Positions 6,401 through 12,762 of a DNA stretch of 12,762 nt are shown in pieces (position 1 is the first letter of the stretch; every line of letters starts with the position of its first letter). The DNA is taken from assembly GCA_945910715.1 (NCBI GenBank), contig CAMDZU010000010.1:1-12762 (forward strand), read 5' to 3'. This DNA comes from an uncultured Clostridia bacterium (GTDB lineage: Bacteria; Bacillota; Clostridia; Oscillospirales; Ruminococcaceae). The notes below the pieces were generated by a model that worked only from the letters and a program-made list of their open reading frames with translations, was not told where the DNA came from and searched no databases. The position numbers and the translations under genes are program-made.

Positions 6401-8041
6401 ATGATGAAGTCACTTTACTCCGGCGTTTCCGGAATGAAAACACATACACAGCGTATGGACGTTATCGGCAACAACATTGCAAACGTAAATACAACAGGAT
6501 ATAAAACCAGCACGGTTACCTTCAAGGACATCTACTATCAGACCAAGTCCAACGCCTCCTCAGGCTCTGCAACCACAGGCGGCAAGAACCCCACTCAGGT
6601 CGGCTACGGCGCTTCTGTGGGCACTATCAACCAGATGATGACCCAGTCGGGCTTTACATATTCCGACAGCGTTTACGACTGCGCAATTCAGGGCGAGGGC
6701 TTTTTCCAGGTAATGGACGACGCAGGCAACATCTACTATTCCAGAGCGGGCGTTTTCTCCGTTGACAACTACGGCAACTTAAGCGACCCCAACGGCTATA
6801 TCGTTCTCGGCGTAATGGGCGATCCGCAGAACGCTCCCGCCTCCTCACAGCGTATCAGCCTTGTAGTCCCCAGCGTTGACAACAACGTTGCAAGCTGCAC
6901 AAAGCTTATCAACGGCTACGAGGTAACAATTTCCGCCAACGGCTACGGCCCCGAGGGAAATATCAGCCTTACAATCCTTGACGGCACAAGCCCCTTTGCA
7001 ACAATGTCAGGCTCAAACCTGCAGGTAACAATGGACTTAAGTCAGACTTTTGAGTCAACGGACCAGTTCGAGGCGGCAGTCAACGAAGCAATCCGTGCAG
7101 GCGGTATTGACTTAAGCGATGACGTGCTCCCCATTCACATTGAAATGGACGACATTCCCACAAATATCGACCCCATAAACGCTTCAAACTATATCACCTT
7201 CTCCGACCCCGAAGCGGATACTACCTTTAATCTTGGCTTTACGGCGGCAAGAGCAGGCGAATTTGCAAACGCTTATGAAATCAACATAAAGTCCTCCTCC
7301 TCCATTACCGCTCCGTCGGCAAAGTGGACCAACGACGTGCTTACAATTACAGTTCCGTCGGGTGTTGACGAGGACGAAAACCCCATCACCTTTAATCTTG
7401 AGGATCTGCAGAACGCTATCAACAAGGCGGCAGGTATGGTTCAGGACGACGCAGGCGAATGGACAGGCGGAAACGCCAACAAAATGCTCAACGTAATGGC
7501 TTACGACGCAGACGGAAACGAGGACGAGGGCGCAGTAGACGGCTTCAATTACGCCTCGGTTCTTGACGGCAAAACCCTCAGGACAGGTCTTACAGGCGGT
7601 CAGGACAGCTTCTTTGCGGATATTGCCAACTCCCTCAGCACAGTCAAGCTGGAGGACGGACGCTTTTCCGCAGCCCAGGACGTCAGCGACCTTTCCGAGG
7701 TTTATATCGACAGCGACGGTACTGTTTACGGCGTTCACCCCGTTCACGGAATTTTCGCAATGGCAAGAATCGACATTGTAACCTTTGAAAACCCAATCGG
7801 TCTTAATCAGGTGGGCACCTCCTACTGGCAGGAATCCCTTGCTTCGGGCGAGCCCAACGTGAAAATCGCAGGTCAGGACGGCGCAGGCGAGGTTGTATCG
7901 GGTGCTCTTGAAATGTCCAATGTTGACTTGTCACAGGAAATGTCGGATATGATTATTACACAGAGAGGCTTCCAGGCCAACTCCAGAATTATCACCGTTT
8001 CGGATACAATGCTGGAGGAACTGGTAAATCTTAAGAGATAA
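6401..8041 (+). CDS. flgE: FlgE, flagellar hook protein
   Basis: FlgE polymerises into the curved hook that joins rod and filament. I take the ATG at 6401 (MMKSLYSGVSG) because the family begins this way and AAAGGA lies at 6385-6390; in-frame starts upstream, such as TTG at 6359, lack family support. The product is then 546 residues. The N-terminus has the rod/hook signature (SLYSGVSGMKTHTQRMDVIG, then NNIANVNTTGYK), followed by AIQGEGFF and a YSRAG motif typical of the inner core domain. The C-terminus has VSGALEMSNVDLSQEMSDM and RGFQANSRIITVSD, the coiled-coil partner of the N-terminus. The centre (about 150-430) is an Asp/Asn/Ala-rich variable surface region, which makes this hook protein longer than the 402 residues of E. 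coli or about 264 of Bacillus. Confidence 0.97.
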   Translation: MMKSLYSGVSGMKTHTQRMDVIGNNIANVNTTGYKTSTVTFKDIYYQTKSNASSGSATTGGKNPTQVGYGASVGTINQMMTQSGFTYSDSVYDCAIQGEGFFQVMDDAGNIYYSRAGVFSVDNYGNLSDPNGYIVLGVMGDPQNAPASSQRISLVVPSVDNNVASCTKLINGYEVTISANGYGPEGNISLTILDGTSPFATMSGSNLQVTMDLSQTFESTDQFEAAVNEAIRAGGIDLSDDVLPIHIEMDDIPTNIDPINASNYITFSDPEADTTFNLGFTAARAGEFANAYEINIKSSSSITAPSAKWTNDVLTITVPSGVDEDENPITFNLEDLQNAINKAAGMVQDDAGEWTGGNANKMLNVMAYDADGNEDEGAVDGFNYASVLDGKTLRTGLTGGQDSFFADIANSLSTVKLEDGRFSAAQDVSDLSEVYIDSDGTVYGVHPVHGIFAMARIDIVTFENPIGLNQVGTSYWQESLASGEPNVKIAGQDGAGEVVSGALEMSNVDLSQEMSDMIITQRGFQANSRIITVSDTMLEELVNLKR

Positions 8042-8054
8042 GTGGTAAACTGAA

Positions 8055-8270
8055 ATGATTGTACTCACAAAGCTTGGCGGACGTCCGCTGATGATTAACG
8101 AGGAGCTCATTGAAACCGTGTCGGAAACTCCCGACACGGTTATCACAATGAACAACGGGCACACCTATATCGTAACCGAGTCCATGGAAGAGATAATGGA
8201 TAAGGTAATCGACTTCAACCGAATGAGCCACCGCTCATTAAGACTAAAAAAATCCGAAAACGAGCTGTAA
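8055..8270 (+). CDS. flbD: FlbD/SwrD family motility protein
   Basis: This 71-residue protein has the family opening MIVLTKLGGRPLMINEELIE, then the signature ETPDTVITMNNGHTYIVTES, and a helical basic tail. In Bacillus subtilis the homologue SwrD raises flagellar motor power so that cells swarm; the mechanism is not settled. This FlbD is not the Caulobacter transcription factor of the same name. It starts 13 bases after flgE with only a weak ribosome-like AGTGGT (8041-8046), so translation may depend on coupling to flgE. A perfect 11-bp inverted repeat lies within the signature codons (8114-8141). It directly precedes motA, consistent with a stator-linked role. Confidence 0.93.
   Translation: MIVLTKLGGRPLMINEELIETVSETPDTVITMNNGHTYIVTESMEEIMDKVIDFNRMSHRSLRLKKSENEL
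8114..8141 (+). repeat. Perfect 11-bp inverted repeat inside flbD
   Basis: AACCGTGTCGG (8114-8124) pairs with CCGACACGGTT (8131-8141) around a 6-base loop, AAACTC. It encodes the conserved family segment around ETPDTVI, so part of it is constrained by protein, but the perfect GC-rich pairing is not required by the code. No T-run follows, so it is not an ordinary terminator. In mRNA it should be stable and could slow ribosomes, guide processing or protect the downstream stator message. Confidence 0.8.
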
Positions 8271-8308
8271 CGGATTGCGGCTTAATCATATAACGGGAGG
8301 GATTCCAC

Positions 8309-9091
8309 TTGAATATAACAATAATCATCGGCTGGGTTGTTTGTATCGGACTTGTACTGTTCGGTATCTTAAACGGCGGCTCTATCGATATGTTTATCGA
8401 TATTCCTTCGCTGGCTATTACCGTAGGCGGTACCATCGGCGTGCTTATCGCCATGTTCCCCCTTTCGACCCTCAAGTCAGTGCCGAAGCTGCTTAAAATC
8501 GCAATTCTGCCCCCTAAGCACAATCCGAGAGAATACATAGACAATTTAGTCGAGTATGCAAAAATCGCAAGAAGCAAGGGTCTGCTTGCCCTTGAAGACA
8601 GCGCAAACAAATGCTCTGATCCATTTATGAAGCAGAGCCTTATGCTTATCGTTGACGCCAACGACCCCGACAAGGTACGCACAATGTTAGAGGACGCTAT
8701 CGACTTTACCGCCGAGCGCCACGCCGCAGGCCGTGAATTCTTTGCAAAGGGCGTTTCAATGGCGCCTGCTTTCGGTATGCTGGGTACGCTGGTTGGTCTG
8801 GTTATCATGCTCAACAATATGAACACCGACCCGAACGGTCTTGGAACGGCAATGGCTACCGCCCTTATCACCACCTTCTACGGCTCGCTGTTTGCAAACG
8901 TTATTTTTGCACCTATTGAAACGGCGCTGAAAAACGCAAACGACTCCGAGGTGCTCTGTATGCAGATAATCGTTGAGGGCGTAATGTCCATTGCGGCAGG
9001 CTCAAACCCACGTCTTATCCAGGAAAAGCTTGAATTTATGCTTCCGAAATCACAGGGCAAGCCAAAGGAGGCTGCAAAAGCGGAGGAGTAA
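8309..9091 (+). CDS. motA: MotA, stator ion-channel subunit
   Basis: MotA forms the pentamer around a MotB dimer that uses ion flow to drive rotation. The 260-residue product has four membrane segments (about 3-22, 33-51, 149-169 and 181-203) with a cytoplasmic loop between helices 2 and 3. The loop carries ARSKGLLALED, with Arg88 and Glu96 matching the rotor-facing charged pair of the family. Pro153 (MAPAFGMLG) and Pro202 match the two key prolines. The end GSNPRLIQEKLEFMLP is a family hallmark. The start is TTG at 8309 with GGGAGG (8295-8300) eight bases upstream; no ATG fits. It is followed by a 95-base gap that carries a promoter before motB. Confidence 0.97.
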   Translation: MNITIIIGWVVCIGLVLFGILNGGSIDMFIDIPSLAITVGGTIGVLIAMFPLSTLKSVPKLLKIAILPPKHNPREYIDNLVEYAKIARSKGLLALEDSANKCSDPFMKQSLMLIVDANDPDKVRTMLEDAIDFTAERHAAGREFFAKGVSMAPAFGMLGTLVGLVIMLNNMNTDPNGLGTAMATALITTFYGSLFANVIFAPIETALKNANDSEVLCMQIIVEGVMSIAAGSNPRLIQEKLEFMLPKSQGKPKEAAKAEE

Positions 9092-9125
9092 CTCCCGTAC
9101 ATTTTCAGAAAATATCTGTATAAAT

Positions 9126-9151
9126 TATCAAATTTCATTGCAACTTTGATA
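9126..9151. repeat. Inverted repeat around the motB -35 box
   Basis: TATCAAA (9126-9132) and TTTGATA (9145-9151) form a perfect 7-bp dyad with a 12-base spacer; with one mismatch the arms extend outwards to about 9122 and 9155. The dyad is centred on the -35 box of the motB promoter (9138-9143), the arrangement expected of a repressor operator. The second arm is followed by TTTTTAT, so a weak terminator for motA is an alternative reading. Confidence 0.55.
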
Positions 9152-9166
9152 TTTTTATGCTATAAT
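9138..9166 (+). promoter_or_regulatory. Extended -10 promoter for motB and downstream genes
   Basis: -35 TTGCAA (9138-9143), a 17-base spacer, and a perfect TATAAT (9161-9166) with an extended -10 TG at 9158-9159. The predicted start near 9173 would give a leader of only about 14 nt that begins almost at the ribosome site GGGAG (9175-9179). It would let motB, fliM, fliY and cheY be made without motA. Confidence 0.8.
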
Positions 9167-9186
9167 TATAAGAAGGGAGATTTCCT

Positions 9187-10275
9187 ATGGCACGAAAAAA
9201 GAATGAGGAGGGCAAAAAGGGTCTTGACGAATGGATGGCCACCTATTCGGACATGGTTACCCTGCTGCTGTGTTTCTTCGTTCTGCTGTACGCTTCATCA
9301 ACTCCCGATGAAACCAAATGGCAATATATCTTTCAGGCGTTCAATACCACAGGTACTTACATAAATCCTTTTGTCACCGAGGAAAACGAGCAGACCAACT
9401 CCGAAACGGACGAGGAGGGCAACAGCGAAGTCCCCTCCAACTCGGGCGAGGGCACTCAGGAAAATTCCAAGGAGGACAATCTTGGTCTTCCCAGCAACTT
9501 TGACGAGCTGTATGCGTGGTTTGCCGCAACCGCCGAATCCAGCGGACTTGAAAACTCCGTGTCGGTTGAGCAGACCTCATCCTCCCGAATCCATATTCGC
9601 TTCAGCAACTCAATTATGTTCGAGGGGGACAGCGCCGTGCTGCTTCCCAGCGGCAAAGAGGCGCTTAACCTGTTTACTCCGGGTATAAAGGCAATTGACG
9701 AATATATCAAGAACGTTCTCGTTCAGGGTCACACCGCAAAGGGCTATTCCCTTGTAAACGACTGGGATCTTTCGTCGGCGAGAGCCTGCAGCGTTATCAA
9801 GTACCTTGACTTCAGACGTGTAACCGAAAGCGAAAAGTTCGTTGCGGAGGGACACGGTCCTTATTCCCCCATTGCCCTTGGCGATACCGAGGAGGATCTT
9901 GCGAAGAACCGCCGTGTTGAGCTTATTATCGTGCGCAACGACGTGGCGCTTAAGGACACCAACATTATTCAGGATATACTGAAATACGACTACGGCATCA
10001 GCGAGGGTATTGTTGACGCTTCAACAAACCAGCCTGCAGGTACGGTCAATACCGACGACACCGTTCAGCAGATTGTTTCGGGACTTGAGGACAAATACGG
10101 TACCGGCAGCGTAACGGGCGACAGCGGAAAGAACGACTACTCCGGTCCGTCGGCAGGCATAATTACAGAAATTCCCGAATCGGCGCTCCACGAGGTGGAC
10201 GACGAGGGCAATATAATCGGAGCGGACGTGACAGCCGCTTCCGACACAGCCTCTGCGGATACAGACGAGGCTTGA
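9187..10275 (+). CDS. motB: MotB, stator anchor subunit with long acidic tail
   Basis: MotB carries the ion-binding aspartate and anchors the stator to peptidoglycan. The 362-residue product has the helix SDMVTLLLCFFVLLYASS (21-38) with the essential Asp22, then a Glu/Ser/Asn-rich linker (64-100). The OmpA-like domain runs from about 133 to 250, with IRFSNSIMFEGDSA, VQGHTAKG, NDWDLSSARA and NRRVELIIV. Arg199 of the LSSAR motif is kept, but the aspartate usual in the GHTD motif is Ala184 here. Residues about 265-362 form an extra Asp/Ser/Thr/Gly-rich tail outside the usual domain. The ATG at 9187 follows GGGAG at 9175-9179. It has its own promoter. The ion used, proton or sodium, cannot be told from the sequence. 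Confidence 0.95.
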   Translation: MARKKNEEGKKGLDEWMATYSDMVTLLLCFFVLLYASSTPDETKWQYIFQAFNTTGTYINPFVTEENEQTNSETDEEGNSEVPSNSGEGTQENSKEDNLGLPSNFDELYAWFAATAESSGLENSVSVEQTSSSRIHIRFSNSIMFEGDSAVLLPSGKEALNLFTPGIKAIDEYIKNVLVQGHTAKGYSLVNDWDLSSARACSVIKYLDFRRVTESEKFVAEGHGPYSPIALGDTEEDLAKNRRVELIIVRNDVALKDTNIIQDILKYDYGISEGIVDASTNQPAGTVNTDDTVQQIVSGLEDKYGTGSVTGDSGKNDYSGPSAGIITEIPESALHEVDDEGNIIGADVTAASDTASADTDEA

Positions 10276-10305
10276 TAATCTGATTTAAGGAAAGGGGCGA
10301 TGCTT

Positions 10306-11301
10306 ATGGCAGAAACGCTGACACAGGAACAAATTGACGCAATGCTTAGCAGCGCACTTTCAGGCGGAATAATATCCACCTCTGCCGAGGAGGAGGAAGA
10401 AGTCAAGGAATATGACTTCCGTTCTCCGAAAAAGTTTACCAAAGAACGAATCAAGATACTGGACAGCATTTTCGACAACTATGCACGCTTGCTTTCATCA
10501 TATCTTACGGGACTTCTGCGGCTTTACTGCAAGGTAAGCTTAAGCTCAATCGAGGAACAGCGGTACTTCGAGTTCAACAACGCTCTCCCCGATTACGTTA
10601 TGATGGGTATGGTGGATCTGGGCATACACGACGACGATATTGAGGAATGTACCACAATCCTCCAGCTGTCTAACTCGCTTACATATACAATGATAGACCG
10701 TCTGCTTGGCGGCAAGGGAGAGTATAAGGACGCCGACCGTGATTTCACCGAAATCGAGGTCAGCATTATGGACAACATAATGAACCACATGGCAGGACTG
10801 CTCCGTGAGCCGTGGGAAACCTATGTCAGCCTTGCTCCCCAGCTTATAAATATTGAAACCAACTCAAGAGTAATATCGTCGGTGGGCTATGACGACACAA
10901 TGATTATCGTGGCTCTTGAGGTGACAATCAGCGATACAAAATCCATCGTAACCGTTGTAATGTCGGCGCTGGACCTTGATGAAATAATGGCGAAATTCGT
11001 CCATAAAACCACAAGGGGCAGCAGGCGCTCCGACAGCAATAAGGAAGCGGAACGCAAGGAAAGCATTATGAGAGCGCTGAACACGTCTGTGCTGGACATT
11101 ACGGCAATTCTCAGCGAAACACAGCTTGATATGTCGGACGTAATCAACCTGCAGGTGGGAGATATAATCCCCCTTGGAAAGCCTATCGACGGAAATATAT
11201 CGCTGCAGGTTGGCGGGAAAACCTGGTTTGACGGAAAGCTTGGCACCTATAACCACAAGAAAGCCGTCAAAATCGAGCACGTTTTCAGGACAGAAACATA
11301 A
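10306..11301 (+). CDS. fliM: FliM, flagellar motor switch protein
   Basis: FliM is the C-ring protein that binds CheY-P and turns it into a change of rotation. I choose the ATG at 10306 (MAETLTQEQIDAMLSSAL) over ATG 10300 because AAAGGGG (10291-10297) is then eight bases away, not two. The product is 331 residues, normal length. The N-terminal EQIDAML matches the CheY-binding segment. A short acidic linker precedes YDFRSPKKFTKERI, the start of the CheC-like middle domain, which contains the RLLGGKGE motif. The C-terminal SpoA domain includes LNLQVGD-like NLQVGDIIPLGKPI and ends KAVKIEHVF. The gene lies 30 bases after motB, where fliL often stands in related operons, and 26 bases before fliY. 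Confidence 0.96.
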   Translation: MAETLTQEQIDAMLSSALSGGIISTSAEEEEEVKEYDFRSPKKFTKERIKILDSIFDNYARLLSSYLTGLLRLYCKVSLSSIEEQRYFEFNNALPDYVMMGMVDLGIHDDDIEECTTILQLSNSLTYTMIDRLLGGKGEYKDADRDFTEIEVSIMDNIMNHMAGLLREPWETYVSLAPQLINIETNSRVISSVGYDDTMIIVALEVTISDTKSIVTVVMSALDLDEIMAKFVHKTTRGSRRSDSNKEAERKESIMRALNTSVLDITAILSETQLDMSDVINLQVGDIIPLGKPIDGNISLQVGGKTWFDGKLGTYNHKKAVKIEHVFRTET

Positions 11302-11327
11302 ATTTCTCCGAAAGGAATGGTCAATAA

Positions 11328-12557
11328 ATGGCAAATACTGAATTTACCGAAATGCAGAAGGACGCAATCGGAGAAATTCTGAATATCAGTATGGGAAGCG
11401 CCGCAACAGCCGTTTCCGAGCTGCTTAACGCCAAGGTGTGGATCACCACTCCAAGAGTGGATGTAATCGCCTGCGGACAGATGAACTACAACAGGCTTGA
11501 GCCTGCCGTTTGCGTCAAAATCGTATATGTAAAGGGGCTTCAGGGCTCAAACCTTATGGTATTGAAGCAGTCGGACGTTCAGCTTATTCTGAATCAGCTT
11601 ATGGGACAGCCCCTTGTGGTAACTCCCGATTTCGAGTTCGACGAGCTTAATATAAGCGCCGTTTCGGAAGTAATGAATCAGATGATGGGCGCAAGCGCAA
11701 CCGCCCTTTCAGATTTTCTCGGATTTTCCGTTGATATTTCCACACCCACTCCGTATATAATGGAACAGGTGGATCTTGCAAGCATACAGGATTACGACCC
11801 CGACGAGATGGTTGTTTCAATCACCTTTGACATCACAATCGACGGCGTAATCAAGTCGGAATTCGTTTCCGTACTCAGCCTTGACCTTGCGAGAACCATT
11901 GCTGATAAAATGCTTAACCCACAGGACGAGGAGCCTGCTCCTCAGCCCGTACAGGAAACGGCTCAGCCTGCTCCCGCAGCGCCTCAGCCAATACCCCAGA
12001 TGCCCCAGCAGCCGGCGCCAATGCCCCAGATGCCGCAAATGCAGCAGCCAATGCCGCAGATGCCTCAACAGCAAATGCCGCAGATGCCTCAACAGCCAAT
12101 GCCCCAGATGCCGCAGATGCAGCAGCCAATGCCCGAACAGCCCATGTACGGATACCCTCAGCCGCCCTATGGTTACGGTTATCCGCAGCCTAACCCTTAC
12201 GCCTACGGCTATCCTCAGCCACAGCCCATAAACGTGCAGAATGCACAGCTTCGCCCTTTTGAAAGCCAGAGCGTAAATCTTTCGGGCGAGCAAAAGGATA
12301 ACTTGCAGCTGCTTATGGGCGTTCCGCTCCAGATTTCCGTTGAGATAGGAACGGCAAAGCGAAAGGTAAAGGATATACTGGAGTTTACCCAGGGAACAAT
12401 TATCGAGCTTGAACGTCAGGCAGGCGCACCTGTTGACGTTGTAGTAAACGGAAACCTTATTGCAAGAGGGGACGTTGTTGTAGTTGACGATAACTTTGCG
12501 GTAAGAATTACCGAAATTGTCAAATCAAAATTTATGGATTCATTAGGTAAGGAGTAA
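11328..12557 (+). CDS. fliY: FliY, switch protein and likely CheY-P phosphatase
   Basis: FliY joins CheC-like phosphatase domains to a FliN-type SpoA domain and replaces FliN in many Gram-positive motors. Two phosphatase helices are visible: EILNISMGSAATAVSELL with Glu16 and Asn19, and EVMNQMMGASATALSDFL with Glu114 and Asn117; both catalytic pairs are kept, so CheY-P hydrolysis is likely. Residues 200-305 are a low-complexity linker with MPQ/MQQ repeats (221-272) and three YGYPQP copies (274-298). The FliN domain (about 318-400) includes GVPLQISVEIG, ILEFTQGTIIEL, and NGNLIARGDVVVVDDNFAVR. The start ATG 11328 follows AAAGGA (11311-11316). An ATG at 11317 is out of frame. cheY follows, and its ribosome site lies in the 3' end of this gene. 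Confidence 0.96.
   Translation: MANTEFTEMQKDAIGEILNISMGSAATAVSELLNAKVWITTPRVDVIACGQMNYNRLEPAVCVKIVYVKGLQGSNLMVLKQSDVQLILNQLMGQPLVVTPDFEFDELNISAVSEVMNQMMGASATALSDFLGFSVDISTPTPYIMEQVDLASIQDYDPDEMVVSITFDITIDGVIKSEFVSVLSLDLARTIADKMLNPQDEEPAPQPVQETAQPAPAAPQPIPQMPQQPAPMPQMPQMQQPMPQMPQQQMPQMPQQPMPQMPQMQQPMPEQPMYGYPQPPYGYGYPQPNPYAYGYPQPQPINVQNAQLRPFESQSVNLSGEQKDNLQLLMGVPLQISVEIGTAKRKVKDILEFTQGTIIELERQAGAPVDVVVNGNLIARGDVVVVDDNFAVRITEIVKSKFMDSLGKE
11988..12221 (+). repeat. Pro/Gln/Met and YGYPQP coding repeats in fliY
   Basis: Short imperfect direct repeats encode MPQMPQ(Q)P-type units (11988-12143), including two near-identical 21-base copies around 12057-12100, followed by three copies coding YGYPQP (12147-12221). 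They form the flexible linker between the phosphatase domains and the FliN domain. Such repeats can change copy number by slippage. Confidence 0.85.
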
Positions 12558-12562
12558 TACAA

Positions 12563-12762
12563 ATGGATAAGAAGATTTTACTTGTTGACGACGCAGCTTT
12601 CATGAGAATGCTTATCAAGGACACGCTGACCAAGAACGGCTACAAGAACATTCTTGAAGCCGCAGACGGCGAAATTGCCTGCCAGGTCTTTGACGCAGAA
12701 AACCCCGACCTTGTAATCATGGACATCACAATGCCAAACAAGACGGGTATCGAGGCGCTTGC
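12563..12762 (+). CDS. cheY: CheY, chemotaxis response regulator (3' end missing)
   Basis: CheY is the single-domain response regulator that, when phosphorylated by CheA, binds FliM to change rotation. The first 66 residues are present. Seen: the acidic metal-binding pair Asp9-Asp10 after KKILLV, helix FMRMLIKDTL, the LEAADGE strand-turn, and the phosphorylation site Asp54 in LVIMDITMP. The open frame runs off the end of the window. The ATG at 12563 has AAGGAG (12549-12554) within the end of fliY, so the two are tightly linked. Adjacency to fliY and fliM marks this as the motor CheY, not another response regulator. Confidence 0.95.
   Translation, partial: MDKKILLVDDAAFMRMLIKDTLTKNGYKNILEAADGEIACQVFDAENPDLVIMDITMPNKTGIEAL

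Noticed and set aside
9146..9364. A 72-codon + frame overlapping motB
   Set aside because: It lies in another frame of motB, contains the motB promoter and ribosome site, and resembles no family.
11317..11330. ATG at 11317 as the fliY start
   Set aside because: It is out of frame with the FliY product and sits directly on the ribosome site.

Overview
The window is a compact stretch of a flagellar/chemotaxis gene cluster. Every gene is on the + strand, and its order is typical of Gram-positive bacteria of class Clostridia. The reasons are strong AGGAGG-type ribosome sites, a FliY-type switch protein (CheC-like domains fused to a FliN domain) followed by cheY, an flbD/swrD gene after flgE, and an uncharacterised 'flagellar operon protein' between flgD and flgE. 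A gut or rumen Oscillospiraceae/Lachnospiraceae-like organism is plausible, but genus cannot be read from this sequence. No mobile element, CRISPR array, tRNA or rRNA was seen, and no gene-free stretch exceeds 300 bases.

Layout. (1) Positions 1-3347: end of an upstream operon with export-apparatus genes fliH (5' end outside the window), fliI and fliJ, then an unrecognised four-helix membrane protein; a clear intrinsic terminator follows at 3369-3398. (2) Positions 3399-3585: a consensus sigma-A promoter and a structured leader of about 116 nt carrying two hairpins. (3) Positions 3586-8270: the hook block fliK, flgD, flagellar operon protein, flgE, flbD. A candidate promoter lies inside the 3' end of the gene before flgE. 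(4) Positions 8309-10275: stator genes motA and motB, separated by an extended -10 promoter whose -35 lies in an inverted repeat. (5) Positions 10306-12762: switch and signalling genes fliM, fliY and the start of cheY.

How the genes work together. FliH, FliI and FliJ form the cytoplasmic ATPase complex that feeds the flagellar type III export gate. FliK, FlgD and FlgE are exported through it to set hook length, cap the growing hook and form the hook. MotA/MotB make the ion-driven stator, FlbD/SwrD supports motor power in the Bacillus relative, FliM/FliY form the switch, and CheY sets rotation bias while FliY probably dephosphorylates it.

This is mostly an ordinary flagellar cluster, and I do not see a wholly new system. 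The parts worth a second look are the unknown membrane protein at the site usually used by ylxF/motE, the apparent absence of fliL, the two-hairpin fliK leader, the internal promoters that could uncouple motB and flgE from upstream genes, an 11-bp perfect hairpin inside flbD, a 16-bp palindrome over the flgD stop, a duplicated module in FlgD, and long acidic or Pro/Gln-rich disordered segments in FliH, FlgD, MotB and FliY.
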